A DNA stretch of 64,000 bases, taken from the NCBI GenBank assembly GCA_934500705.1, contig CAKSTI010000015.1, forward strand, positions 4,827 to 68,826, written 5' to 3'. Numbering within the stretch: position 1 is the first letter of the stretch; each line of letters opens with the position of its first letter. Origin of the DNA: an uncultured Clostridia bacterium. GTDB lineage: Bacteria > Bacillota > Clostridia > UMGS1810. The notes beneath the pieces are model-generated. The model ran no database searches and was not told the DNA's origin. It saw nothing but the letters and a program-made list of their open reading frames with translations. The position numbers and the translations under genes are program-made. Shown in pieces: positions 7,297-16,615 of this stretch.

Positions 7297-8625
7297 TTAC
7301 AGTCTTTTTTCAAGTTCTGCCTTCATATCCTCATAACCCGGCTTTCCGAGGAGTGAGAACATATTCTTTTTGTACGCCTCAACGCCCGGCTGATTGAACG
7401 GGTTTACGCCCAGGATATATCCGCTTACGCCGCACGCCTTTTCAAAGAAATACACAAGGTTTCCGAATGTGTACTCGCTAATTCTCGGCAGCTCTATCAC
7501 AATGTTTGGAACATTGCCGTCGGTGTGGGCAAGAAGTGTGCCCTGGAACGCCTTGGTATTTACATAATCGACGGTTTTGCCGGCAAGGAAATTGAGTTTG
7601 TCAACGTTTTCCTCATCAAAGGGAACTTCAACGTCCGCCGTCGGTTTTTCGACTTTTAGAACGGTTTCAAACATAATCCTTGAACCCTCCTGAATGAACT
7701 GACCCATTGAGTGCAGGTCGGTAGAGAAACTGCAAGATGCCGGGAAAATACCCTTATTGTCCTTGCCCTCGCTCTCGCCGAAAAGCTGCTTCCACCACTC
7801 GGAGAAGTAAACGAGCGACGGCTCGTAGTTGACCATTATTTCAACATCTTTGCCCTTGCGGTTGAGTATGTTGCGGAGCGCCGCATACTGATAGCAGATA
7901 TTCTCCTCAAACGGCTTTTTATACTCTTCCATAGCGCTGTGTGCGCCACGCATAATCTCGTCTATGTTGATGCCTGCCGCAGCTATCGGCAAAAGTCCCA
8001 CTGCGGTGAGAACCGAAAATCTGCCGCCGACATCGTCGGGAATAACGAACGTTTCGTAACCCTCTTTGTCGGAAAATTCTTTTAAAGCGCCCTTCTTTGC
8101 ATCGGTGGTGGCATAAATTCTTGCCTTTGCGCCGGTATCGCCGTACTTTTCTATAAGCAGGCTGCGAAGCATTCTGAAAGCTATTGCCGGCTCGGTTGTT
8201 GTGCCGGATTTGGAAATTATGTTTACAGAGAAATCCTTGTCTTTGAGGTATTCCAAAAGCTCGGAAAGATAGGTGGAGCTTATGGAGTTGCCGGCAAAGA
8301 GAATTTTCGGCGTGCCGTTTTCCTTAAAATTATAGAACGAACCGCCGAGCATTTCTATTGCCGCTCTTGCACCGAGGTACGAACCGCCGATGCCGACTAC
8401 GACGAGAACCTCGGAGTCGCTCTGAATTTTCTTTGCACATTCCTTAATGCGTGCAAATTCCCCTTTATCGTAATTTTCGGGCAAATCTACCCAGCCGAGA
8501 AAATCGTTTCCTGCGCCGGTGCCCTCGTGGAGCGTCTTTGCGGCGTTCTCGGTTATGGACTTCATATTCGCAATTTCCTCATCGGAAATGAATTTTAAAG
8601 CCTTAGAATAGTCAAGTTTAATCAT
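7297..8625 (-). CDS. pgi: Glucose-6-phosphate isomerase
   Basis: Interconverts glucose-6-phosphate and fructose-6-phosphate in glycolysis. It has 442 residues. Family signatures include VVVGIGGSYLGARA, ISKSGTTTEPA and the C-terminal NPFNQPGVEAYK. The start is the ATG at 8625, preceded at 8634-8639 by AGGAGG; an upstream in-frame ATG at 8655 has no ribosome site. It has its own promoter and terminator, so it is probably monocistronic. A strong small hairpin (TGCGGC-GGAC-GCCGCA) sits immediately upstream of the ribosome site. Confidence 0.96.
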   Translation of the reverse strand: MIKLDYSKALKFISDEEIANMKSITENAAKTLHEGTGAGNDFLGWVDLPENYDKGEFARIKECAKKIQSDSEVLVVVGIGGSYLGARAAIEMLGGSFYNFKENGTPKILFAGNSISSTYLSELLEYLKDKDFSVNIISKSGTTTEPAIAFRMLRSLLIEKYGDTGAKARIYATTDAKKGALKEFSDKEGYETFVIPDDVGGRFSVLTAVGLLPIAAAGINIDEIMRGAHSAMEEYKKPFEENICYQYAALRNILNRKGKDVEIMVNYEPSLVYFSEWWKQLFGESEGKDNKGIFPASCSFSTDLHSMGQFIQEGSRIMFETVLKVEKPTADVEVPFDEENVDKLNFLAGKTVDYVNTKAFQGTLLAHTDGNVPNIVIELPRISEYTFGNLVYFFEKACGVSGYILGVNPFNQPGVEAYKKNMFSLLGKPGYEDMKAELEKRL

Positions 8626-8693
8626 AATAAATTCCTCCTGCGGCGTCCGCCGCACTTACAAATTACTGCATTTTGTGACACTGCGTCCATATT

Positions 8694-8722
8694 ATTTTAC
8701 AATATATAACAACTTATTTCAA
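8694..8722 (-). promoter_or_regulatory. Promoter of pgi
   Basis: Minus-strand TTGAAA (8717-8722) and TAAAAT (8694-8699) with 17-bp spacing. The leader of about 60 bases contains the GC-rich hairpin next to the ribosome site. Confidence 0.55.
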
Positions 8723-8765
8723 GCAGAATATGGAATAAAATTTTAACAAACTTTACCTGTGTCTT

Positions 8766-9398
8766 TTATGCAGAGTGTTTAGAGCCGAAGCTGAGTTTGG
8801 ACTCCGTTCCGTGGATAAGCCTGCCGATGTTTTTTCTGTGACCGAAAAGCGCAAGAGCGGCTATGGCAAACGATACGAAAACAAAAAGCCCGTTTTCCTC
8901 GTGAAACATAAGCACAAGCACGGGAAACAGCACGGCGCCGATGCACGAGCCGAGCGACACATAGCGTGTTAGCAGCATTATGGCAAGGCAGGTGACAAGC
9001 AGAATTACGCCTATCTCCCAGTCAAGCACAAATATTACGGCTATCGACGTCATTATTCCCTTGCCGCCTCTGAAACCGAAATACAGGGGGTAAATGTGCC
9101 CTATCACAACGGCAAGAGCGGAGGTGAGCATTGCCGCAGAATTCGGGTCGGCAACGCCGAAAAGCTGCGGAGCGTATTTGCCAAACAGCGCCGCCGCAAC
9201 GCCTTTAAGACCGTCAAAAATCACGACAAGAACTGCCGCACCCTTGCCCATAACACGCAAAACATTGGTTGCACCGGCATTGCCGCTGCCGCTGTTTCTG
9301 ATGTCCGAGCCGGCAATCTTAGAGATAATCACCGCCGTGTTAAGACTCCCCAAAAGGTAAGCAATACAAGCACAAAATACAACTGTTGCAGTAAACAT
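8766..9398 (-). CDS. plsY: Acyl-phosphate:glycerol-3-phosphate acyltransferase PlsY
   Basis: Integral membrane enzyme that transfers an acyl group from acyl-phosphate to glycerol-3-phosphate, the first step of phospholipid synthesis. The 210 residues hold about five hydrophobic segments. Conserved motifs are SGSGNAGATNVLR (about 36-48) and GHIYPLYFGFRGGKG (about 100-115). It starts one base after the der stop, so it is the last gene of the HAD-DUF512-der-plsY run. Confidence 0.95.
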   Translation of the reverse strand: MFTATVVFCACIAYLLGSLNTAVIISKIAGSDIRNSGSGNAGATNVLRVMGKGAAVLVVIFDGLKGVAAALFGKYAPQLFGVADPNSAAMLTSALAVVIGHIYPLYFGFRGGKGIMTSIAVIFVLDWEIGVILLVTCLAIMLLTRYVSLGSCIGAVLFPVLVLMFHEENGLFVFVSFAIAALALFGHRKNIGRLIHGTESKLSFGSKHSA

Positions 9399-9399
9399 T

Positions 9400-10725
9400 T
9401 TAATCTTCCTTTCTGCGTTCTCTTATTATAAATCTCACGGGCGTTCCTTCGAGTCCGAACGCTGTGCGCACCTGATTTTCGATGTACCTTATATACGAAA
9501 AATGCGCAAGCTCCTTGTCGTTTACAAAGAGTATGAATGTGGGCGGCTTGGTGCTCGCCTGGGTCATATAGTAAATTTTGAGTCTTTTTCCCTTATCCGA
9601 CGGCGGCTGAACCTTTGTTATCGCCTCGTTTAAAACATCGTTTAAAACTCCGGTTGAAATGCGCATTGCGTGTTGGTTGCTCACGTAGTTTATGAGTTCA
9701 AAGATTTTGCCGACTCTCGCTCCCGTCTTTGCCGAAAGAAAGGCAACGGGGGCGTATGTCATATACGCAAGCTCCCTTTGAACGTCGTTTCTGTAATTTT
9801 CCATAGTATGGGTATTCTTATCAATCAAATCCCACTTGTTGACGGTGACAATGCTTGCCTTGCCGTTGTCGTGCGCATAGCCGGCAATCTTGGTGTCCTG
9901 CTCGGTTACGCCCTGCTCGGCGTCTATCATAATGAGAACCACGTCACACCTGTCAACTGCCGCAAGGGAGCGGACAACGCTGTAACGCTCGATGCTTTCG
10001 TCAATCTTGCCACGCTTTCTCATTCCGGCGGTGTCTATAAAGATATACTTTTGACCGTTGTACTCATACGGCGTATCGATGGCATCACGGGTTGTGCCGG
10101 CAACATCGCTGACAATTACCCTGTTTTCGCCGAGTATGCGGTTAATGAGCGAGGATTTGCCGACGTTCGGCTTGCCGATTACGGCAACCTTAATGGCATC
10201 GTCATCCTCGTCGGCATCGTCGTCAAAGTCAACGTAGCTGTACAGTTTGTCGAGAAGGTCGCCCGTTCCCAGACCGTGCACGGACGATATTGCAATGGGG
10301 TCGTCAAGTCCGAGATTGTAAAACTCGTAAAACTCCATAGGCACATCGCCGACGTTATCCACCTTGTTGCACACAAGCACAATGGGTTTGCCGGATTTTA
10401 CAAGCATTGCGGCAACGTCCTTGTCCGCCGAGGTAAGACCCGTCTTTACGTCCACCATAAAGATGATTGCGTCCGCCATATCTATGGCAAGCTCCGCTTG
10501 AAGGCGCATCTGACCCGGAATGACGTCGCTCGTTTTAAGCTCAATTCCGCCGGTGTCTATTAAAACAAATTTTTTGCCGAGCCACTCTCCCTCGGCATAA
10601 ATCCTGTCACGGGTGACGCCGGGGGTGTCCTCAACTATTGATATTCTTGAACCGACCAGTTTGTTAAAAAGTGTGGATTTGCCCACATTTGGTCTGCCCA
10701 CTATTGCAAAGGTAGGTTTTTTCAT
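9400..10725 (-). CDS. der: Ribosome-assembly GTPase Der (EngA)
   Basis: Tandem GTPase needed for 50S subunit maturation. Its 441 residues contain two G domains, with P-loops GRPNVGKST near residue 9 and GKPNVGKSS near residue 185, two DTxG switch motifs (DTPG, DTAG), NKxD motifs (NKVD, NKWD), and a C-terminal KH-like domain ending in PVRFIIRERRK. Its place next to plsY is conserved in Firmicutes. Confidence 0.97.
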   Translation of the reverse strand: MKKPTFAIVGRPNVGKSTLFNKLVGSRISIVEDTPGVTRDRIYAEGEWLGKKFVLIDTGGIELKTSDVIPGQMRLQAELAIDMADAIIFMVDVKTGLTSADKDVAAMLVKSGKPIVLVCNKVDNVGDVPMEFYEFYNLGLDDPIAISSVHGLGTGDLLDKLYSYVDFDDDADEDDDAIKVAVIGKPNVGKSSLINRILGENRVIVSDVAGTTRDAIDTPYEYNGQKYIFIDTAGMRKRGKIDESIERYSVVRSLAAVDRCDVVLIMIDAEQGVTEQDTKIAGYAHDNGKASIVTVNKWDLIDKNTHTMENYRNDVQRELAYMTYAPVAFLSAKTGARVGKIFELINYVSNQHAMRISTGVLNDVLNEAITKVQPPSDKGKRLKIYYMTQASTKPPTFILFVNDKELAHFSYIRYIENQVRTAFGLEGTPVRFIIRERRKED

Positions 10726-10736
10726 ATTTGCCTCCG

Positions 10737-12041
10737 TTATTTAAGGAGAGCCTTTAAAAAGCCCTCTCCGCTGTTGTCGTTTACAAGCACGGTTACGCCG
10801 AGCTCACGCTCAATGTCCGAAAGCGTGGTATCGTCCAGCATTACGGGACTGTCGCTCTTGAACATACTTGACGACAGAACAAGGTAATCGCCCAAATCCT
10901 TGCCACGAAGCTGTTCTATGATGTCACAGCCGCACAAAAGTCCGGTTACGGTTATCCTGCCGCCGAAAAAGTTGTTTTTTATTTTATAAACGCTGATGTC
11001 TGCATTTTTGTTTACCTCTTTAAGTTTGCTCACAAATGAGCAAATGTAGTCATATGCAATCTCAGATGTTGCGATTGATTTTTTAGCCGGTGTAAGACCC
11101 GCATCAACGCAGCGCAGTGCTTCGTCAAATTCGTATTCCAGAGTTGTCATAAGTCCGACTCCGTTTTCGATTTGCGGAAAATCCTCGTACGCATCATATG
11201 ACGGCAAAGGCATATTTGCCTTGATGTAAAATTCGTCCGCAAGGTAGACAAGACGTGTGCCGATTTCCTTTAAAAAGCGGTTGCTTATGCTCTCAACCTG
11301 TGTTATTACCTCGGCGCTCGACTTCTCGTCGAACGGTTCAAGCTCAAAGAGTCCCTCACGGTATGCCGAAAGTCCCACGGGAACTATGGAAACGCTCTGA
11401 ATGTTGGGGTAAAACTCCCTTAAATCCATAATGGTGCGAGTAAGGTATTCGCCGTCATTGAGATTGCGGCAGAGCACAATCTGACCATTCATTATTATAC
11501 CGGCGTCGGCAAAGCGGCGCATAATCTTTAAGAGCTCGCCGGCAAAGCGGTTGTTAAGCATCTTGCACCTTAGTGCCGGGTCGGTCACGTGGACGGAAAC
11601 GTTAATCGGACTGACTCTTAGCGAGCAAATGCGCTCAATGTCCGCCTCGCTGAGGTTGGTAAGCGTTACGTAGTTGCCCTCCAAAAACGAAAGGCGCACG
11701 TCATCGTCCTTGAAGTACATAGTCTTTCGCATATTGGGCGGAAGCTGATCCATAAAACAGAACACGCACTTATTGCGGCACAGCATTGGCTCGTCGATAA
11801 GCTCCTTTTCAAACTCACAGCCAAACTGCTCGTAAAGGTCGTTCTCCACCTCTATTTCCTCAATGCTGCCGTCGGTTTTCTCCACCTCGACAACATAGTA
11901 ATCGTCCGAGGTGAGATAACGAAAATCAAGAATGTCCACAAATTTTTTGCCGTTAATTGTGAGTATCGCATCTCCCGGCTCAATGCCGCAGTCGTCTGCG
12001 ATTGAACCGGGGTCAACGGATTTTACAACAGCTTTTGCCAT
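10737..12041 (-). CDS. DUF512 family protein with PDZ and Fe-S/radical-SAM-like domain
   Basis: A 434-residue protein of a family common in Clostridia next to der; its reaction is not established. An N-terminal PDZ-like domain (about 1-70) is followed by a cysteine motif C88-x3-C92-x2-C95 in CRNKCVFCFMDQLP, which resembles a radical-SAM cluster site, and then by the DUF512 domain. The gene follows the HAD phosphatase by three bases and precedes der by 11, so it belongs to the same transcript as a ribosome GTPase and a lipid enzyme. Confidence 0.85.
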   Translation of the reverse strand: MAKAVVKSVDPGSIADDCGIEPGDAILTINGKKFVDILDFRYLTSDDYYVVEVEKTDGSIEEIEVENDLYEQFGCEFEKELIDEPMLCRNKCVFCFMDQLPPNMRKTMYFKDDDVRLSFLEGNYVTLTNLSEADIERICSLRVSPINVSVHVTDPALRCKMLNNRFAGELLKIMRRFADAGIIMNGQIVLCRNLNDGEYLTRTIMDLREFYPNIQSVSIVPVGLSAYREGLFELEPFDEKSSAEVITQVESISNRFLKEIGTRLVYLADEFYIKANMPLPSYDAYEDFPQIENGVGLMTTLEYEFDEALRCVDAGLTPAKKSIATSEIAYDYICSFVSKLKEVNKNADISVYKIKNNFFGGRITVTGLLCGCDIIEQLRGKDLGDYLVLSSSMFKSDSPVMLDDTTLSDIERELGVTVLVNDNSGEGFLKALLK

Positions 12042-12044
12042 AAA

Positions 12045-12704
12045 CTATCTCCCTTGAATTAAAAAAGCCTCAATATCCTTAGGCGTATCTGCCAGTGCAA
12101 TGTGCGGACACAGTTCAAGCTCCTCCTTTGAGCCGTAGCCGTAGAGCACGCCGAGTCCGTCTATGCCAAACTCAGCCGCACCCAAAAGGTCGTACTTGCG
12201 GTCGCCAATCATAAGGATTTGCCCCACGTCCGTGATGCCGAGCGTGTTGATTATATGCCCGATGACGTCCTCTTTGGTGTTCCTCACCCCGTCAAAAGTT
12301 GCGCCGGTTATAAAGTCAAAAAGACCGTCGAGCTTGAAATACTCCAAGCACCTTCTGGCAAATTCCTCCGGCTTGCTTGTGGCAAGGCAGGTGATGTAGC
12401 CCTTGCCTTTAAGCGACGAAAGAAGTTCCCTAACGCCGTCGTATACTCTGTTTTCAAAAAGTCCTTTGACCGAAAAGCGTTCACGGTATTTTGCAACCGC
12501 CGCCTCTGCCTTTTTTTCGTCAAAGCCGAACATATTCATAAACGAGTCTTTGAGCGGCGGCCCCAAAATGGGGCGCAGGCTGTTTACGTCGTCAACCTTT
12601 ACTCCGTAATATTCGAGTGCATACACAAATGATTTATATATTCCCTCACACGAGTCGGTAACCGTCCCGTCGAGGTCAAAAAACAGATACTTATAATTCT
12701 TCAA
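12045..12704 (-). CDS. HAD-family phosphatase (phosphoglycolate phosphatase-like)
   Basis: A 219-residue haloacid-dehalogenase hydrolase. Motif I FFDLDGTVTD carries the nucleophile D10 and acid D12, motif II is LATSKP, and motif III is MIGDRKYDLLGA. A helical cap lies between motifs I and II, as in GPH/PpaX phosphatases; the substrate is not determinable. I place the start at a TTG at 12704 because GGAGG lies six bases upstream. A longer frame to an ATG at 12767 would run through the rpmF terminator hairpin and is not credible. Confidence 0.85.
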   Translation of the reverse strand: MKNYKYLFFDLDGTVTDSCEGIYKSFVYALEYYGVKVDDVNSLRPILGPPLKDSFMNMFGFDEKKAEAAVAKYRERFSVKGLFENRVYDGVRELLSSLKGKGYITCLATSKPEEFARRCLEYFKLDGLFDFITGATFDGVRNTKEDVIGHIINTLGITDVGQILMIGDRKYDLLGAAEFGIDGLGVLYGYGSKEELELCPHIALADTPKDIEAFLIQGR

Positions 12705-12732
12705 AGCAAACCTCCAAAATATTAGATAAAAC

Positions 12733-12758
12733 GGGGGTGTTGCGTGAGCAACACCCCC
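12733..12758 (-). terminator. Terminator of the yceD-rpmF transcript
   Basis: An 11-bp perfect stem, GGGGGTGTTGC with GCAACACCCCC, closes on a GTGA tetraloop and is followed on the minus strand by GTTTTATCT. It separates rpmF from the HAD operon. Confidence 0.85.
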
Positions 12759-12770
12759 ATTCATCACTGA

Positions 12771-12947
12771 TTACTCAGCCTTTAATACTTCTTTACCGTC
12801 ATAGTAACCGCAAGCCTTGCATACTCTGTGCGGCAACTTAAATTCCTGACACTTAGGGCATTTTACCATACCCGGCAAAACGAGTTTCCAGTTTGCTCTC
12901 CTTTTATCTCTTCTTGCTTTTGAAGTTCTTCTCTTAGGTACTGCCAT
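12771..12947 (-). CDS. rpmF: Ribosomal protein bL32
   Basis: A 58-residue protein of the large ribosomal subunit. The N-terminus MAVPKRRTSKARRDKRRANW is the bL32 signature, and four cysteines, C30-x2-C33 and C43-x2-C46, form a zinc ribbon, so this is the zinc-binding form. GGGAGG lies before the ATG. It follows yceD, the arrangement found in most bacteria. Confidence 0.96.
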   Translation of the reverse strand: MAVPKRRTSKARRDKRRANWKLVLPGMVKCPKCQEFKLPHRVCKACGYYDGKEVLKAE

Positions 12948-12972
12948 AATTCCACCTCCCGAAATTCTTAAA

Positions 12973-13467
12973 CTAATTCTTAAAAAAATCCTTCAACGCA
13001 GAAAACCTTGGGTCAATGCTGTCCTCACCGCAGGAGCACTCCTCACGGTTGAGATTGCAGCCGCACTCCGGGCATAACCCCTTGCAGTCCTCGCTGCACA
13101 GGTAGTTAATCGGCAGTGCACCCACAAAGGCTTTTTCCACCAAATCGTCAAGGTCAATATTACCTGACCTTATAACGATTGTTTCGTCATCGCCCGTTTC
13201 GGTCTTGGAAAAGACCTCGTTTACCTTAAACGACAGGCTCTCGCTTATGTTATCCATACAAGCGGCACACTGCGTCTGAAAGGATACCTCGGCGTCGAGG
13301 TTCAGATACAGAACCCCGGCAATGTTTTTAACAACTCCTTTAAGTGCGAAAGGTGTTTCAAAAACAATATCCTGACCGTTAAAGGACATATCATCGAGTT
13401 TAAGGCTCAAATCAAGCTCCCTAACTGCGCCGTCGCTTTGTATTAACTGTGATACATCTAAAAACAT
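12973..13467 (-). CDS. YceD/DUF177 family protein
   Basis: A 164-residue protein of the DUF177 family, linked with 23S rRNA and large-subunit biogenesis and nearly always encoded upstream of rpmF. The C-terminal half has the family core (CSEDCKGLCPECG) and ends in a cysteine-rich segment, which suggests metal binding. The ATG at 13467 is preferred because GAGG lies just upstream; the ATG at 13482 would overlap that site. Confidence 0.88.
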   Translation of the reverse strand: MFLDVSQLIQSDGAVRELDLSLKLDDMSFNGQDIVFETPFALKGVVKNIAGVLYLNLDAEVSFQTQCAACMDNISESLSFKVNEVFSKTETGDDETIVIRSGNIDLDDLVEKAFVGALPINYLCSEDCKGLCPECGCNLNREECSCGEDSIDPRFSALKDFFKN

Positions 13468-13491
13468 AATACACCTCGACATAACAAACCT

Positions 13492-13520
13492 ATTATATAT
13501 GCTTATTGACGCTTTGTCAA
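13492..13520 (-). promoter_or_regulatory. Strong consensus promoter of yceD-rpmF
   Basis: Minus-strand TTGACA (13515-13520) and TATAAT (13492-13497) are both perfect and spaced by 17 bp. The -35 is part of a short inverted repeat, TTGAC-N5-GTCAA, just downstream of the ackA stop. Confidence 0.85.
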
Positions 13521-13542
13521 GTTTTTTTTTAATTTATTGTTA

Positions 13543-14733
13543 TTATTTTACAAGTTCTGCGGTATCTTTGGCAATCATAAGCTCCTCATTTGTGGGAATT
13601 ACCAGTGTTTTAACCCTTGCGTCGGGTGCGCTTATATCTCTCTCGACACCACGGCAGTCATTTGCCTGTTTGTCTATCTTTACTCCCATAAATTCAAGGC
13701 CGTCCGCTATCTGCTCTCTGATTATCTTGGTGTTTTCGCCTATTCCTGCGGTAAAGATGAGTGCATCTGCTCCGCCCATTACTGCGGCGTATGCTCCGAC
13801 GAGCTTTTTAACGTCGTATGCAAACATATCGAGAGCGAGCTTTGCCCTCTCGTTTGTATTCATTGCGCTCTCCAAATCACGGAAGTCACTGCTTATGCCG
13901 GAGATGCCGAACACGCCGGACTCCTTGTTCATAAGTTCATCAACCTGTTCCGCATTATAGCCGCCTTTTTCCATAAGATAGGTAACTATTGCCGGGTCAA
14001 TGTCGCCGCAGCGTGTGCCCATTGCAACGCCCGCAAGCGGTGTAAAGCCCATACTTGTGTCAACGGAGTGGCCATGCATTACTGCGGAAACGGACGAACC
14101 GTTGCCAAGGTGCATAGTGATGAGTTTAAGCTCCGAGAGGGGCTTTCCGAGAATTTCTGCCGCTCTCTGAGAAACGTACTTGTGGCTTGTGCCGTGGAAT
14201 CCGTATCTTCTGATTTTATACTTGGAATACATCTCATACGGCAATGCATACATATACGCCTCTGCCGGCATCTGCTGATGGAAAGCCGTGTCAAACACTG
14301 CCACCTGGGGAGTGCCGGGCATAGCCTTTTGGCAAGCCTCAATGCCTATGATGTTTGCCGGGTTGTGCAGCGGTGCAAGCGGAACGCACTCTCTGATTGC
14401 CTCCATTACTTTGTCGTCTATTACAACGGACCGGCTGAATATCTCGCCGCCGTGAACGACTCTGTGGCCTACTGCGTCAATCTGCGACATATCGGAAATT
14501 ACGCCGTGCTCCGAGTCGGTGAGCGCCTCTATAACCATCTTTATAGCGTCGCTGTGGTCGCCCATATGCTCCTGCCGTACGAACTCGTCCTTACCGGGAG
14601 CCTTTTGCGTGAGCTTGGAGCCGTCTATGCCTATTCTCTCGCAAAGACCCTTTGCGAGTACTGCCTGTGTGTCTATGTTTATAAACTGATATTTAAGCGA
14701 GGAACTTCCCGCATTTATAACCAAAATATTCAT
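13543..14733 (-). CDS. ackA: Acetate kinase
   Basis: Converts acetyl phosphate and ADP to acetate and ATP. The 396 residues carry NAGSSSLKYQ near the N-terminus, GHRVVHGGE, GFHGTSHKYV and GTRCGDIDPA. The start is the ATG at 14733, with AGGGGGAAAG upstream; an upstream in-frame ATG lies inside pta and has no ribosome site. It is 13 bases downstream of pta, so the two make one fermentation operon. Confidence 0.97.
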   Translation of the reverse strand: MNILVINAGSSSLKYQFINIDTQAVLAKGLCERIGIDGSKLTQKAPGKDEFVRQEHMGDHSDAIKMVIEALTDSEHGVISDMSQIDAVGHRVVHGGEIFSRSVVIDDKVMEAIRECVPLAPLHNPANIIGIEACQKAMPGTPQVAVFDTAFHQQMPAEAYMYALPYEMYSKYKIRRYGFHGTSHKYVSQRAAEILGKPLSELKLITMHLGNGSSVSAVMHGHSVDTSMGFTPLAGVAMGTRCGDIDPAIVTYLMEKGGYNAEQVDELMNKESGVFGISGISSDFRDLESAMNTNERAKLALDMFAYDVKKLVGAYAAVMGGADALIFTAGIGENTKIIREQIADGLEFMGVKIDKQANDCRGVERDISAPDARVKTLVIPTNEELMIAKDTAELVK

Positions 14734-14746
14734 TGTGCTTTCCCCC

Positions 14747-15748
14747 TTATTTATTGCCCTGTGCCTGAACGCAGGTGATTGCCACAACGCCGACTATATC
14801 GTCTGCCGAGCAGCCTCTGGAAAGGTCATTAATCGGCATTGCAATACCCTGTGTTACAGGACCGTAAGCCTCTGCCTTTGCAAGACGCTGAACGAGTTTG
14901 TAGCCAATGTTTCCGGCATCGAGGTCGGGGAACACCAGAACGTTTGCCTTGCCGGCAACGGGTGAACCGGGAGCTTTGGACTCGCCGACGGAGGGAACGA
15001 TTGCGGCGTCGAGTTGAAGCTCGCCGTCAACCTTTAATTCGGGATTGTTTGCCTTGCAGATTGAAGTTGCCTCAACAACCTTGTCTACGTCTGCGTGCTT
15101 TGCACTGCCCTTGGTGGAGTGTGATAGCATTGCAACAATCGGCTCTTTCTCGACCAAAAGCTCAAAGGAGTCTGCCGAGCAAGCGGCAATGGCTGCCAGC
15201 TTTTCGGGGTCGGGGTTCTGTTCAAGACCGCTGTCCGCAAAGATAAATGTGCCGTCTGCGCCGTATTCGCAGTCGGGAACAACCATAAGGAAAAATGCGG
15301 AAACAAGCTTTACGCCCGGCTTTGTCTTAATTATCTGCAAGCTCGGACGGAGCGTATTTGCCGTGGAGTGACAAGCACCGGAAACAACGCCGTCTGCATC
15401 GCCTGCTTTAACCATAAGGCAGGCATAGTACATATAATCGCCGAGGGCGGTTTTCTTTGCGTCCTCGTATGTAAGACCCTTAGCCTTTCTGAGTTCTACA
15501 AAGAGGTTTAAATACTCCTCTGTCTTTTCGTAGGTAAAGGGGTTGATGATTGTAGCCTTGGAGATGTCAAGACCCTTGCTGTTTGCCTCGACTTCCTCGG
15601 GTGTGCCGATGATGATTACGTCGGCGATGTCCTCTTTTAATACCTTTTCTGCGGCCTCAAATGTTCTCCTGTCCATAGACTCGGGCAGAACGATTTTCTT
15701 TTTGTCCGCTTTTGCTCTTTCTTTAATTCTGTCAATAAAAGCACTCAT
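14747..15748 (-). CDS. pta: Phosphate acetyltransferase
   Basis: Converts acetyl-CoA and phosphate to acetyl phosphate. The 333 residues are the short, catalytic-domain-only form usual in Firmicutes. Recognisable stretches are IVLPESMDRRT, the central DGVVSGACHSTANTLRP and the C-terminal FPDLDAGNIGYKLVQR. AGGAGG precedes the ATG. Confidence 0.97.
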   Translation of the reverse strand: MSAFIDRIKERAKADKKKIVLPESMDRRTFEAAEKVLKEDIADVIIIGTPEEVEANSKGLDISKATIINPFTYEKTEEYLNLFVELRKAKGLTYEDAKKTALGDYMYYACLMVKAGDADGVVSGACHSTANTLRPSLQIIKTKPGVKLVSAFFLMVVPDCEYGADGTFIFADSGLEQNPDPEKLAAIAACSADSFELLVEKEPIVAMLSHSTKGSAKHADVDKVVEATSICKANNPELKVDGELQLDAAIVPSVGESKAPGSPVAGKANVLVFPDLDAGNIGYKLVQRLAKAEAYGPVTQGIAMPINDLSRGCSADDIVGVVAITCVQAQGNK

Positions 15749-15805
15749 TTTTTATCCTCCTGTATTACAAATCCTTAACGGATTTAAATTTTTGCACCAA
15801 AGTAT

Positions 15806-15834
15806 ATTTTACTACATATTTATTTGTTTTACAA
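15806..15834 (-). promoter_or_regulatory. Promoter of pta-ackA
   Basis: Minus-strand TTGTAA (15829-15834) and TAAAAT (15806-15811) with 17-bp spacing. The leader contains a small hairpin, AAATCC-x-GGATTT (15769-15786). I saw no CcpA cre site here, although pta-ackA is often CcpA-controlled. Confidence 0.5.
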
Positions 15835-15835
15835 G

Positions 15836-16603
15836 TCATTTTGCCAAAAGTTTTTTGCACAAATCAATTATTTTATCTCCGCCGAGGCTGTTTTTAAACT
15901 CAACCGAGCCGCATTTTCCGTCAGAGAGCAGGTTTTTCCTTTCGAGCAGGCGCTTTACCTGATGCGCCGTACCCTCGCCGCCGTCAAAGATTTCGGCTCC
16001 GGGGAGCAGTTTTTGTATGGTATCCTTTACAAACGGGTAATGCGTACAGCCGAGAACCACGCAGTCTGCGCTCTGTATGCCGTTTTCGGCAAAGTGCTCT
16101 TTGAGGTAGCCTTCAAGCTCGGCGCCCTCGGTTATTCCCTTTTCCACAAGCTCCATTAGTCCGGGGCAGGGAAGGGGGATTATGTTTGCCGTCTTTGAAT
16201 ACGATGCGCAAAGGCGAGCAAATTTTTCCTCTTTAAGCGTGAGCGGAGTTGCCATAACAATCACCGTAGGGTTTGTCCGCCCGGCAACGGCAGGCTTTAA
16301 CGCCGGCTCTATGCCGACTACGGGCATATCGGGGTACAGGCGCCTGAGCTCGTCTATGCACACGCTCGTTGCGGTGTTGCACGCAACGACAAGCGCTTTT
16401 ATGCTGCGCTTTGCAAGATAATCGGCGTTTTTTTCCACAATTTGGAGTATTTTTTCGTGTGTCTTTGTGCCGTAGGGTGCGTTGGCGGAGTCGCCGAAGT
16501 AGATGTATTTTTCGTTCGGCATAAGCGACACAAGCTCTCTTAAAACGCTTATGCCGCCAACGCCGGAGTCAATCACGCCTATTGGCATTGATTTATCTGT
16601 CAT
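15836..16603 (-). CDS. murI: Glutamate racemase
   Basis: Makes D-glutamate for peptidoglycan. The 255 residues include the N-terminal VIDSGVGG and both catalytic cysteines, C75 in ACNTAT and C186 in GCTHYP. It is the last gene of the minus-strand run that begins at dgt and follows the GerMN lipoprotein by 12 bases. Confidence 0.96.
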   Translation of the reverse strand: MTDKSMPIGVIDSGVGGISVLRELVSLMPNEKYIYFGDSANAPYGTKTHEKILQIVEKNADYLAKRSIKALVVACNTATSVCIDELRRLYPDMPVVGIEPALKPAVAGRTNPTVIVMATPLTLKEEKFARLCASYSKTANIIPLPCPGLMELVEKGITEGAELEGYLKEHFAENGIQSADCVVLGCTHYPFVKDTIQKLLPGAEIFDGGEGTAHQVKRLLERKNLLSDGKCGSVEFKNSLGGDKIIDLCKKLLAK

Positions 16604-16615
16604 TTGTATTACCGC

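Noticed and set aside
13537..14778. Long open frame of 413 codons opposite ackA
   Set aside because: It is a shadow of the acetate kinase gene. It has cysteine-rich, low-plausibility content and no ribosome site.
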